Assembly: GCA_005880915.1 (NCBI GenBank)
Contig: VBIW01000036.1
Coordinates: forward strand, 153,800-217,799
Source of the DNA: Chloroflexota bacterium
GTDB lineage: Bacteria > Chloroflexota > Dormibacteria > Dormibacterales > Dormibacteraceae
DNA length: 64,000 nucleotides
Direction: 5' to 3'
The notes under the pieces are model-generated. The model searched no databases. It was not told the origin of the DNA and saw only the letters and a list, made by a program, of their open reading frames with translations. The translations under genes were made by a program, and so were the position numbers. This document shows positions 1 to 7,985 of the stretch, piece by piece; the first letter of the stretch is position 1; every line of letters begins with the position of its first letter.

Positions 1-89
1 CAGACGGGAACGATGCGAAGGTCGGCTCCGGGACAGGCACGCTCGAAATCGAATGCACGATGGGCAGCGTCCGCGTGGAGGTCGAATAG
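1..89 (+). CDS. C-terminal end of an adhesin-like (DUF4097-type?) protein, partial
   Basis: The window opens inside a reading frame (third frame, first full codon at base 3) that ends with TAG at 87-89. The visible residues include GTGTLEIECTMGSVRVEVE, a short glycine-and-beta-strand pattern typical of the right-handed beta-helix end of DUF4097/putative adhesin proteins. That assignment rests on about 28 residues and is tentative. The stop lies one base before the proposed TTG start of the DUF2089 gene, and the last codons carry that gene's GGAGG ribosome-binding site, so the two are probably co-transcribed. The start and most of the protein lie outside the window. Confidence 0.5.
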   Translation, partial: DGNDAKVGSGTGTLEIECTMGSVRVEVE

Positions 90-90
90 C

Positions 91-471
91 TTGGCCCGCA
101 ACCCGACCCGCCGCCCGCCAAACAATTGCCCCGTCTGCAGCTCGCGGCTTGCGGTCACAAGGCTCACTTGCCCCTCATGTGATACGGAGCTGTCGGGCTC
201 CTTCGCGTCGTGCGAGTTCTGCGTCCTCACCGACGAAGACCGCGAGGTGCTGCGCGTCTTCCTCGCCTCGCGCGGAAACATGAAGGAGCTCGAGAGGCAC
301 CTTGCCGTGAGCTATCCGACGGCCCGTGCGCGCTTCGACGTGCTGCTCACAAAGCTCGGCATCGAGCGAGGACCCGCCGCGCCGTCATCGAATCGTGTCG
401 AGCTGATGGAGCAGGTGGCGCGGGGCGAGATCGACATCGACGAGGCGCTCAAGCGCCTCGAAAACGGCTAG
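91..471 (+). CDS. DUF2089 domain-containing protein
   Basis: A 126-residue protein beginning with a zinc-ribbon-like segment (CPVC followed by CPSC and CEFC pairs, about residues 13-50). A helix-turn-helix-like part follows (about 50-90), with the family pattern of a short SRGN-type loop and a YPTARARFD helix. DUF2089 members are small probable DNA-binding proteins of unknown role, often beside DUF4097-type adhesin genes, which matches the partial gene upstream. I chose TTG at 91 because GGAGG sits at 77-81, nine bases upstream, and the start follows the upstream stop directly. A longer frame from ATG at 13 would overlap the upstream gene almost entirely and add a low-complexity Arg/Ser tail, so it was rejected. 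Confidence 0.8.
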   Translation: MARNPTRRPPNNCPVCSSRLAVTRLTCPSCDTELSGSFASCEFCVLTDEDREVLRVFLASRGNMKELERHLAVSYPTARARFDVLLTKLGIERGPAAPSSNRVELMEQVARGEIDIDEALKRLENG

Positions 472-483
472 GGAGGTTTCGAG

Positions 484-669
484 ATGGTGCCCATGGAACC
501 CGGTCCGGAAGACTTCGCCCGCCAGCTGGCCGAACGACGCGCCCGCATGGACGAAGCGCGCAAACTCGCCTACTACGCTCACTCGCGAACCGGAATACTG
601 ACGCGTTTCCTGCGCCGGATTGCCGACCGCATCGACCCCACCGGCGACGGCCGCAAGAGGGTGCGCTAG
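484..669 (+). CDS. small hypothetical protein
   Basis: A 61-residue, charged, mostly helical protein with many Arg and Ala residues and no cysteines, signal peptide or membrane segment. I do not recognise a family. A GGGAGG sequence just upstream gives a good ribosome-binding site. The stop codon TAG (667-669) abuts the ATG of the MFS transporter at 670, so it is the middle gene of a probable DUF2089 / small protein / MFS operon. A role with the transporter or the DUF2089 regulator is possible but not shown. Confidence 0.6.
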   Translation: MVPMEPGPEDFARQLAERRARMDEARKLAYYAHSRTGILTRFLRRIADRIDPTGDGRKRVR

Positions 670-1935
670 ATGGCTTCGCCTGTCGACGAGCTGGTTGATG
701 CGCCTGTAGCTGTTCCGCCGCGGCCGCGACCGTGGACGGTGTTCGCGTCAGGTCCGTTTCGCAAGCTGTGGCTGGCGACGGCCCTCTCCCTCTTCGGAGA
801 CTTCTTCAACTACGTCGCGATGGCGTGGCTCGTCTTGCAGCTGACGGGCTCGAGCCTTGCCCTGGGAACCGTCCTTCTCGTGCAGGCACTGCCTAGAGCC
901 GTCCTCATGCTGGTCGGGGGCGCGCTGGCGGACCGCCTTTCATCGCGCCTGACGATGCTTGGGTCGATGGGCTTGCGCGCCGCCCTGGTCGCCGCCCTTG
1001 CAGTGTTCGCTCTCACGGGCAGGATTGACATCTGGGAGGTCTACGGGTTCGCGGCGATGTTTGGCATAGTCGACGCGTTCTTCATGCCGGCGCGCCAATC
1101 GATCCTGCCGGCGGTCGTCGCCGACCACGAGCTCGAGCCAGGCAACTCCGTCTTGAATGTGACTTCGCAAGCCACAGTCGTCGTCGGTCCGGTGCTCGGT
1201 GGTCTGGTCGTCGCCGCCTTCGGCACAGGATGGGCATTCGCCGGCGACGCCGCGTTCTTCGCCATCGGCTTTGTATTGATCCTGATGTTGCCGGCGTTCA
1301 AGGCAACGGCGAGCGCGAAGCCGCGCTCCGGAGACGGCCTGGGCGGCCAGATCGTCGCGGGGTTCCGCTACGCATGGGCTGACGTCGGCATTCGCGTGTT
1401 GCTCATCGTCATCGCGGTCGTCGACTTCGGCGCCAACGCCGCGCTGGGCGTCGGGCTGCCGACCCTGGCCCACGGGCGATTCGCCGGCGGTGCGGCGGGT
1501 CTGGGTGTCCTCCTCGGAGCATGGGGGGTCGGGGCCACCGCTGGGGCGCTCGGTGCAGGATTCGTGTCCCCGCCAAAACGGTTTGGGCGGCTGATCGTGT
1601 TCCTCTGCCTGTGGCTCGGCCTCGGCATCGGCGCTGTTGGCCTGGTGCCATCGCTCGTTCCGGCAGCCTTGGCGATGGGTCTGTCCGGCGTGGGTACGGG
1701 CGTCGTCAACACCTACGGCATCAGCTGGCTGCAGCGACGCACCGCCCCCGCAATGCAAGGCCGCGTGATGTCGCTTGTGATGCTCGCCTCGATGGGGATG
1801 ACTCCGGTGGCTTACGCAGTGTCGGGCCCGATCGCGAACGTCAACCCGACGGCGTTGTTCGTGATTGCCGGTGGTCTGATGGTCCTTTGCGGCCTGGGAG
1901 CGGCGGCCAGCCGGTCGGTGCGGTCGCTCCGCTAG
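670..1935 (+). CDS. MFS transporter (EntS-like exporter type)
   Basis: A 421-residue integral membrane protein with about 10-12 hydrophobic segments spread over its whole length. The N-terminal half has the MFS signature region: a FRKLWLATALSLFGDFFNYV start followed by a GGALADRLSSR loop between helices 2 and 3. This arrangement is typical of the MFS_3/enterobactin-exporter-like group, which usually exports small molecules by proton antiport. The substrate cannot be predicted. It starts immediately after the 61-residue gene and ends 3 bp before the convergent stop of the Pro-rich gene, leaving no room for a separate terminator. Confidence 0.85.
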   Translation: MASPVDELVDAPVAVPPRPRPWTVFASGPFRKLWLATALSLFGDFFNYVAMAWLVLQLTGSSLALGTVLLVQALPRAVLMLVGGALADRLSSRLTMLGSMGLRAALVAALAVFALTGRIDIWEVYGFAAMFGIVDAFFMPARQSILPAVVADHELEPGNSVLNVTSQATVVVGPVLGGLVVAAFGTGWAFAGDAAFFAIGFVLILMLPAFKATASAKPRSGDGLGGQIVAGFRYAWADVGIRVLLIVIAVVDFGANAALGVGLPTLAHGRFAGGAAGLGVLLGAWGVGATAGALGAGFVSPPKRFGRLIVFLCLWLGLGIGAVGLVPSLVPAALAMGLSGVGTGVVNTYGISWLQRRTAPAMQGRVMSLVMLASMGMTPVAYAVSGPIANVNPTALFVIAGGLMVLCGLGAAASRSVRSLR

Positions 1936-1938
1936 CTG

Positions 1939-3717
1939 CTACCTGATTCCCGCGGCGACAAGTCCCGCCGCGTGTGCGGCTGACGCATCCTGTCCCGCGT
2001 CCAGGGCCAGGATCGCGCCGTGGGCGAACAGGTGCGCCCGATGCTGGTCGAGGTTGAGGTCGATGTTGGCCAGGGCGAACCACGCGCAGTAGCTTTGACG
2101 CGCCTGGGAGACGCTCTCCGGGGGGCGGCTCATCGCGGCGGTCGCCCACTGCACCGCCGTCGCGACGTCCTTGCCGCCAGACAGCGCCCTGAAGGCGCCC
2201 TGCGCTGCAGCGTGGCACGCGCTCGCGGGTGCCCCTCCCCTCTTCGCCCATGCAAACCACTCCGCGTAGGAGCGGTCTTCGGCAGTCGGACCTTCGACCT
2301 TTGCATGCGGAGCCGACTTGCGGGCCTGTTCCACGACCTCCCAGGTCGGTTTGGCGTTTGGCGACTGAGGCTGGGGTGCACCGGGCGCGGGAGCGATAGG
2401 GGCAGGCGGGATCTGCGCGACAGGCAGATGGCCGCCTGAGACTGGCGGAGCCGGGGCAGGCGGCGGCGGTTCAGGCCCTGGTTGAGCGACCGGTTGTGCG
2501 GTCGCGTGCGGGATCGCCTCCTTGGGCGAGAACCAGGTCGGCGTCCCAGGCTCCGACGCAAGCGGCACCCTTGGCGCCCAGGCGGGAACTGCGACCGGTG
2601 CAGGGCCGACTGATTTGGGGGTCGGGGGGCCTGATGTGCTCGACGGCGGCGTCGGCGCCCACGTGGGGCGGACAGGCGGGCCCGACTGGGCGGGCTCCAC
2701 CGGGGCAGCTGTCGGAGGCGCCGACGGCGGGGCGGGAGGTGGAGCAGCAGCGACAGGCGGCGGCGGAGCGGGTCTGGTCGCCGCCGCGGGGGATGCACCG
2801 GCCGATTTCTGCGCAGCCGGAGCCGCCGGCATTGGTACCGGAGACGGCGGCGCGGCACCGGATTTCGTGTCAGGCGTGATCGTTGGCGGCACCGCCGCGG
2901 CGGCTGCCGCTGGTGGGACCCCCGGAGCCTCGAAGGAGTCCGGCCAGCTCGGGATCGCCTGGGCGGGCGTCGCCGGTTCCTCGAGCTCGGACGGCGGCGG
3001 CCACGCCCGCATCGCCGGTTCGGTCGGCGGTTCGGGCGGCCAGATGTCGGTCTCCTCGGGCGGCGCGGGGGCTCGTTCCGCCGCGGGCGGCCAGGTCGAC
3101 TTCATGGCGTCAGCGGCGACGGCCTTTGGAGGATCGGTGAACGTCGCTCCGACCGGCGTCTTGGCCGTGCGAGTCTTCGCTGCCGGGGGTGCTGGCTCGG
3201 GTTCGGCAGCCAGCGCAGCTTCAGCGGTCGCTTCGGCTGCCGTGGGCTCAACCGTCGCTTCGGCTGCCGCGGGCTCAACCGTCGCCTCGCCTGCCGCGGG
3301 CTCAACCGTCGCTTCCGCCGGCGCGGTCGCAGCAGCCGCTGCCGTCGCCGCCGGCTCTACCGTCGCTTCTGCTTGGGGCTCAGCTGTTGCCGCCGGATCC
3401 GATGTCGCCTCGGCGTCGTCAAGCTCTTCGCCCGGCGAAGTCGGCACGGTCTGCGCCCAGCCAGGCGCCGGCTTCTTGGCCTCGCCGTTGGCCGACTGAG
3501 TCTTTGACCAGTCCGGGTCGCCTTTCTCCATCGGCAGCGCCGGCAGCGCTTCTTCGACGCTCGACGATTCCGTTTCGGCGGTGCTCTCGGCCGGGGCTAC
3601 CGGGACAGTCGACGCCCAGACCGGGGTCGTCTCCAGCGTGGGGACGGCCGGAACAGGCTCCTCGGTCTTGCCTTCGGGCGGCGTGGAGTCGCGGGGCTCG
3701 GCGGGCTCGGTTTCCAA
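1939..3717 (-). CDS. Pro/Ala-rich low-complexity protein with C-terminal helical repeats
   Basis: A 592-residue protein with a TTG start at 3717. Residues 1-470 are extremely rich in Pro, Ala, Glu and Thr and predicted disordered. They include at least three exact-period nine-residue repeats (TVEPAAGEA-type), encoded by 27-bp DNA repeats at 3230-3310, and several scattered W-PP motifs. The last 115 residues are different. They contain two related helical units, one beginning YAEWFAWAKRGG and one YCAWFALANIDL, each followed by an Ala-rich helix ending GGKD or AGQD, suggesting an internal duplication. No signal peptide or membrane span is evident. I do not recognise the family. The C-terminal domain is likely the functional part, held on a long flexible arm. 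It is encoded convergently to the MFS gene. Confidence 0.65.
   Translation of the reverse strand: METEPAEPRDSTPPEGKTEEPVPAVPTLETTPVWASTVPVAPAESTAETESSSVEEALPALPMEKGDPDWSKTQSANGEAKKPAPGWAQTVPTSPGEELDDAEATSDPAATAEPQAEATVEPAATAAAAATAPAEATVEPAAGEATVEPAAAEATVEPTAAEATAEAALAAEPEPAPPAAKTRTAKTPVGATFTDPPKAVAADAMKSTWPPAAERAPAPPEETDIWPPEPPTEPAMRAWPPPSELEEPATPAQAIPSWPDSFEAPGVPPAAAAAAVPPTITPDTKSGAAPPSPVPMPAAPAAQKSAGASPAAATRPAPPPPVAAAPPPAPPSAPPTAAPVEPAQSGPPVRPTWAPTPPSSTSGPPTPKSVGPAPVAVPAWAPRVPLASEPGTPTWFSPKEAIPHATAQPVAQPGPEPPPPAPAPPVSGGHLPVAQIPPAPIAPAPGAPQPQSPNAKPTWEVVEQARKSAPHAKVEGPTAEDRSYAEWFAWAKRGGAPASACHAAAQGAFRALSGGKDVATAVQWATAAMSRPPESVSQARQSYCAWFALANIDLNLDQHRAHLFAHGAILALDAGQDASAAHAAGLVAAGIR
3230..3310. 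repeat. three tandem 27-bp repeats inside the Pro/Ala-rich gene
   Basis: Units at 3230-3256, 3257-3283 and 3284-3310 share the form GCTTCGGCTGCCG-GGGCTCAACCGTC with few mismatches. A decayed fourth unit follows. Each equals nine codons, so changes in copy number would keep the frame. This fits a slippage-prone minisatellite in a disordered linker. Confidence 0.85.
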
Positions 3718-3783
3718 ATCTTGGTCAGTCTAGCTTCGGCGTCTGAACTTGCATCCGGATTTGACGCTGGTTTGACCGGGTGC

Positions 3784-4770
3784 TTACGCGAAGACGTTTT
3801 TCAGCGCGTCCTCAGGCAGCGGATCCGGCTGCTGCTCGGCCCAGTCGGCGGCGTCTGATGCCTCTCTGTCACACGTGGCCTGGACCTCGGCCGCCCCCTC
3901 CGCGGTGATCCACCGACGCTCGACCAGCCAGTCCGTGAAGCGGACGATCGGGTCGTGCCGCGCGGCTTCCGCGAGCTCCTCTTTGGTCCGGTATTTGCCC
4001 TGATTGTCTTCAGAGGTATGGGAGTTGATGCGCCAGACTTTGGCCTCGATCAAGGTCGGTCCCTCGCCGCTACGGGCGCGAGCCACCGCCTCTTGCACCG
4101 CCGCGTAGCACTTCGGCACATCAGTCCCGTCGATGGTCAGTCCGGAGATCCCGTACCCGGCTGCGCGCTCGGCGATGTTCGGGTTGGCCATCTGAAGACG
4201 GATCGGGACGGAGATCGCGTAACTGTTGTTCTCGCATACGAACACGACGGGCAGCCGGTGGACGGCGGCGAAGTTCACCCCCTCGTGGAATTCGCCCATG
4301 CTGGTCGCGCCGTCCCCGAAGGTACACAGCGTCACGCTGCCGTCGCCCCTCAGCTTCGCGGCATAAGCGATGCCGGCAGCCTTTGGGATCCAGCTGGCCA
4401 CCACCTGGGAGACGGGGGCGATCTTCAACGCGTGGTAGCTGTAGCAGCCCCCGGGGAGGTTCCTGCCGGCGGATAGCGGGTCGCCCGCCTTCGCGAAGAC
4501 GGCCAGCATCCATTCCTTCATCGTCAGGCCGCGCACGATTGCGTTGGCCAGGGCGCGGTAGTGAGGCACGAGCCAGTCGTCCGGCCCGAGCGCGGCCGTC
4601 GCCGCGACCTGGATTCCTTCGTGGCCCCGGCTCGAACCGACGAATGGTGCTCGGCCCTGCTTGACCAGGATGTGCATGCGGTCGTCCAGGGCCTTCGCCA
4701 TGCACATCCAGCGATGCAGGTTCAGGTACTCCTCGCGCGTCCCCGTGTCGGCGCGGGTGGTCGTCGCCAT
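3784..4770 (-). CDS. thiamine-dependent 2-oxoacid dehydrogenase E1 subunit alpha
   Basis: A 328-residue protein with the thiamine-diphosphate-binding region GDGATSMGEFHEG followed by NFAAV, LPVVFVCENN and YAISVP, diagnostic of E1-alpha subunits of pyruvate, branched-chain 2-oxoacid and acetoin dehydrogenases. It also has the YHALKIAPVSQVVAS segment preceding it. In a complex with E1-beta, E2 and E3 it would decarboxylate a 2-oxoacid to an acyl-CoA. The ATG overlaps the stop of the upstream LeuA-like gene by one base (TGATG), so translation is coupled to a 2-oxoacid-elongating operon. No E1-beta, E2 or E3 gene is adjacent, which is unusual, since alpha is normally followed directly by beta. 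Substrate is unknown; a branched-chain or elongated 2-oxoacid is the best guess from context. Confidence 0.88.
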   Translation of the reverse strand: MATTTRADTGTREEYLNLHRWMCMAKALDDRMHILVKQGRAPFVGSSRGHEGIQVAATAALGPDDWLVPHYRALANAIVRGLTMKEWMLAVFAKAGDPLSAGRNLPGGCYSYHALKIAPVSQVVASWIPKAAGIAYAAKLRGDGSVTLCTFGDGATSMGEFHEGVNFAAVHRLPVVFVCENNSYAISVPIRLQMANPNIAERAAGYGISGLTIDGTDVPKCYAAVQEAVARARSGEGPTLIEAKVWRINSHTSEDNQGKYRTKEELAEAARHDPIVRFTDWLVERRWITAEGAAEVQATCDREASDAADWAEQQPDPLPEDALKNVFA

Positions 4771-6146
4771 CAGGCGGTCAGCGCGTGCGCGATTTCGACG
4801 ACTTCTTCGGCGGTCAGTCCCATGCGGTTGAGGTGATCGTAGTACTGCTTGTGAAATTCCGAGAAGTCGCTGCGCTCAGCACGCTCTTCGCGGATACGCT
4901 TGACCTCGGCGAGCACCTTCGCCACCAGCTCAGGTTCTGGACGGATCCCCGCCCCGCGCAGCGCGTGCTCGATGACCAGAGCGCCGGAGTGCTTGCCGTA
5001 GACGTAGGTGATCTCGGCTCCGAGGTCTGACGGCGGCAAGAACTGGTAGATCGCAGGGTGGATGAGCATGCCCGCTGTGTGAATCCCCGATTCGTGGCTG
5101 AACACGTTGAGCCCAATGCCAGGCTCGGTCGGCTGCACCGGAACTCCGCTTACGCGCTCGAGGTACCGCGCCAGGTCGCGGAGCTTGTCGTACTTGAAGC
5201 CCGGGATCTCTATGCCGAACAGATAGCGCAGCTGCAGGAGGACCTGGTGCATCGGGGCGTTGCCTGTCCGCTCGCCGATGCCGTTCACGCTTGTCGTGAA
5301 GACCTCGGCCCCCGAGCCGAGCGCCATCACCGTGTTCCACGCACCGAGACCGAGGTCGTTGTGGAAATGAACGACGAGCGGCGCGTCGGGCGCCGCGGCC
5401 TTGATCGCAGGGATGTACTCGCGCACCGCGAAAGGCGAGTAACAGCCGACTGTGTCAGGGGTCGACGGCCGCGTCCCCCCCGCCTTCAGGCCCTCGCGAT
5501 GGATCTCCGCGATGTAGTCGACGTCCGCCCGGCTGCCGTCCTCCCCGCCAAACTCGATCGAGCGCGCGCCCTGTTCGCGCGCGTACCGGATCGCCTCGCA
5601 CATCATCCGGAGGTTTGCCTCGCGGTAGTACGAGACAGGCAGCTCGAGCCACTCCGATTCGGGAATTCCGTCCTTGTGCAGGAGAGTCTTGCCGAGCTTG
5701 TACTTGATATGCAGGTCCGACGCGGAGGTGAAGATGAAGTAGGTCACCTCATCGCGCTTGTGGCCCAGCGCATCGATCACGCGCATCGTCGCGTCGATGT
5801 CGCCCCTGGTCGAGCGCATCATGCAAACGACCTCGAGGTCAGGACGCAGCTCGCCGCGCTTGCGTCCACCGAGCACCAGCCGAAGGGTCTCACGCTCGCC
5901 CTCAGAGACGGACGGAAACCCGACGTCCATGATGTGGACCCCGATGTCGGACAGCATGCGCGCCAGCTCGTACTTGTCTTTCGGGGTGATCGCGACGCCC
6001 GGCATCTGCTCTCCGTCGCGCAGCGTGTCGTCGTAGACGCGGATCTTTCCTGCCGGTGGGAACTTGAGGTCGTGCGAGAAATGCTTCGGGTCGCGCGCCA
6101 GCTGTTCGAGAGGCTCTTGAAGCTCTACAGGTTCGCTGTCATCCAC
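4770..6146 (-). CDS. 2-isopropylmalate synthase / homocitrate synthase family protein
   Basis: A 458-residue acyl-CoA:2-oxoacid aldol-condensing enzyme. It shows the family start YDDTLRDGEQMPG, the metal-binding HFHND motif, the NGIGERTGNAP signature and the FSHESGIHT and YGKHSG motifs of subdomain II. The C terminus stops after the helical subdomain, with no room for the leucine-binding regulatory domain of classical LeuA (normally over 500 residues), so leucine feedback is not expected. Sequence alone does not separate isopropylmalate, citramalate and homocitrate synthase activity. I placed the start at GTG 6146, overlapping the leuD stop by 8 bp. The longer frame from 6224 would read 80 bp into leuD and adds an unrelated Cys/Trp-rich segment. 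Confidence 0.85.
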   Translation of the reverse strand: MDDSEPVELQEPLEQLARDPKHFSHDLKFPPAGKIRVYDDTLRDGEQMPGVAITPKDKYELARMLSDIGVHIMDVGFPSVSEGERETLRLVLGGRKRGELRPDLEVVCMMRSTRGDIDATMRVIDALGHKRDEVTYFIFTSASDLHIKYKLGKTLLHKDGIPESEWLELPVSYYREANLRMMCEAIRYAREQGARSIEFGGEDGSRADVDYIAEIHREGLKAGGTRPSTPDTVGCYSPFAVREYIPAIKAAAPDAPLVVHFHNDLGLGAWNTVMALGSGAEVFTTSVNGIGERTGNAPMHQVLLQLRYLFGIEIPGFKYDKLRDLARYLERVSGVPVQPTEPGIGLNVFSHESGIHTAGMLIHPAIYQFLPPSDLGAEITYVYGKHSGALVIEHALRGAGIRPEPELVAKVLAEVKRIREERAERSDFSEFHKQYYDHLNRMGLTAEEVVEIAHALTA

Positions 6147-6681
6147 GCGACGCGGCCATCCGACGGCGCTCTTCAAGCTGCTTGCGCACCCAGGGAACCA
6201 GCCCGCCCATCCGGAGCAGCTCATTCATGAACTGCGGAAAGGCCTCGCATCGATATTCGTCGCCCTTCGTGAAGTTGCGGATGATGCCGTGCTCGAGATC
6301 GACCTCGAGCTCATCGCCATCCTCGACCGCTTCCGAGGCCTGCGGTGACTGCAGGATGGGATAACCCATGTTGATCGCGTTCCGGAAGAAGATGCGAGCG
6401 AACGAGTCGGCGATCACGAGCGAGATGCCGGCGCCACGAATGGCCACTGGCGCGATCTCGCGCGAAGACCCGCAACCGAAGTTCGAGCCTCCGACCATGA
6501 TGTCGCCCTCGGTCACCTGCGACGCCCATGTGTCGCGACCGGGCACTCCCTCCATCGCGTGCTTGCCCAGCTCCTTCTCGTCGAGCGAGTAGATCGCGTA
6601 CTTCGCCGGGATGACCTGGTCGGTGTCGATGTTGTCACCGAACTTCCACGCTCGACCGCGCACGACCTTCGGAAGAGTCAT
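6139..6681 (-). CDS. leuD: 3-isopropylmalate dehydratase small subunit (archaeal-type LeuD)
   Basis: A 180-residue swivelling-domain subunit of an aconitase-family hydrolyase that isomerises 2-isopropylmalate or a homologous tricarboxylate together with LeuC. Recognisable parts are WKFGDNIDTDQVIPAKY near the N terminus, GGSNFGCGSSRE at the active-site loop, and FRNAINMGYPI. At the specificity loop, where archaeal homologues carry YLVY or YLRT-like sequences, this protein reads YAIY, so the substrate is not settled by motif. ATG overlaps the leuC stop by four bases (ATGA) and its own stop overlaps the next start, indicating a tightly coupled operon. Confidence 0.88.
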   Translation of the reverse strand: MTLPKVVRGRAWKFGDNIDTDQVIPAKYAIYSLDEKELGKHAMEGVPGRDTWASQVTEGDIMVGGSNFGCGSSREIAPVAIRGAGISLVIADSFARIFFRNAINMGYPILQSPQASEAVEDGDELEVDLEHGIIRNFTKGDEYRCEAFPQFMNELLRMGGLVPWVRKQLEERRRMAASRG

Positions 6682-7967
6682 GCCAGACCCGCCGGCATCT
6701 TTTCCAGCACTTCGCTTGGATGTGTGATCACGCCGGCCACCGCGCTCGCCGCGGCCACCGCTGGGTTGGAGAGATAGACCATCGCCTTCGGGTGGCCCAT
6801 GCGGCCCGGAAAGTTGCGGTTGGTGGTGCTCAAACAGACCTCGCCTTCACCAAGCACTCCCATGTGCCCGCCCAGGCACGCGCCGCACGTCGCGGTCGTC
6901 CACGCTGCTCCGGCCGCCAGAAAGGTGCCGATCAAACCCTCCTTCTCGGCCTGAATCGCGACCTGATGCGACGAGGGGGTGATGATGAGCCGCACTCCGG
7001 GCGCGACCTTGTGCCCTTCCAGCACGGCCGCCGCGCGCCGCAGGTCGGTGATGCGCGAGTTCGTGCAAGAGCCGATGAAAACCTGGTCAAGCCTCGTGCC
7101 CGCCACTTCGGAAAGAGGTGCGTAGTTGTCAGGCGACATGGGCTTGGCGACACCGAGCTCGACTTTCTCGGCGTCGAACTCGAAGACCTTTTCGTACTCG
7201 GAGTCGGGGTCGGAGGTGACTGGTGTGTAAGGCCGCTTCGCGCGACCGTCCAGATACTGCTTCGTGACCTGGTCGAACTCCATGATTCCGTTCTTCGCGC
7301 CGGCCTCAATCGCCATGTTGGTCATCGTCAGGCGCGCCTCCATGTCGATGTGGCGCAGTGCCTCGCCCGTGTGCTCCATCGCCTTCGAGCGCGCTCCGTC
7401 GACTCCGATCTGGCCGATCACGTACAGGATCAGGTCTTTAGCCTCGACCCACTCTTTAAGCCGGTTGTGATAGATGAACTTGAGCGACTCCGGGACGCGG
7501 AACCACAGCTCACCCAGCGCGAACACGCACGCCAGGTCGGTCGAGCCTATGCCCGTCGCGAAGTTGTTCAGCGCGCCGTAGGTGCAGGAGTGCGAATCCG
7601 CCCCGACGACAAGCTCGCCTGGAAGGACGAGTCCGTTCTCCGGGAGAACCGTGTGGCAGATGCCGCCCTGTCCCACTTCGAAGTACCACTTGACGCCCAT
7701 CTGGTGCGAGAACTCGCGGGTCAGGCGTCCGAGTGTCGCGCTGGCGGCGTCCTTGGCCGGCTGGAAGTGGTCCTGCGTGACCGCGACACGATCAGGGTCC
7801 CAGATCTTCTCTGCACCCATCTGTTCGCGCATGATCTTTCCGGCCGGCGGTATGGTCAGGTCGTGGCCCATCGCGAAATCGACCTTCGCGAGCACCAGGT
7901 CGCCAGGTCGGACGCTCTCGCGACCGGCCCCGCGGGCCAGGATCTTTTCGGTCATGGTCATGCCCAT
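6678..7967 (-). CDS. leuC: 3-isopropylmalate dehydratase large subunit (archaeal-type LeuC)
   Basis: A 429-residue iron-sulphur aconitase-family subunit. The cluster cysteines are seen in GSCTNSRITDLRRAA and TCGACLGGHMG. The adenosine/substrate segments VGADSHSCTYGALN and FATGIGSTDLACV are also present. The length fits the shorter archaeal/homoaconitase-type LeuC rather than the longer proteobacterial form. A GGGGG stretch lies upstream of the chosen ATG; a second ATG three codons later is possible. It partners the overlapping leuD gene and, with leuB upstream and the LeuA-like gene downstream, completes a full elongation cycle apart from the aminotransferase. Confidence 0.92.
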   Translation of the reverse strand: MGMTMTEKILARGAGRESVRPGDLVLAKVDFAMGHDLTIPPAGKIMREQMGAEKIWDPDRVAVTQDHFQPAKDAASATLGRLTREFSHQMGVKWYFEVGQGGICHTVLPENGLVLPGELVVGADSHSCTYGALNNFATGIGSTDLACVFALGELWFRVPESLKFIYHNRLKEWVEAKDLILYVIGQIGVDGARSKAMEHTGEALRHIDMEARLTMTNMAIEAGAKNGIMEFDQVTKQYLDGRAKRPYTPVTSDPDSEYEKVFEFDAEKVELGVAKPMSPDNYAPLSEVAGTRLDQVFIGSCTNSRITDLRRAAAVLEGHKVAPGVRLIITPSSHQVAIQAEKEGLIGTFLAAGAAWTTATCGACLGGHMGVLGEGEVCLSTTNRNFPGRMGHPKAMVYLSNPAVAAASAVAGVITHPSEVLEKMPAGLA

Positions 7968-7985
7968 TCGGGTCCCCCTAATCCT

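Noticed and set aside
13..90. ATG at 13 as start of the DUF2089 gene
   Set aside because: The segment is occupied in another frame by the end of the upstream gene, and a well-spaced GGAGG precedes TTG 91.
3230..3340. Possible CRISPR-like array
   Set aside because: Repeats are contiguous, without spacers, and encode in-frame nine-residue protein repeats.
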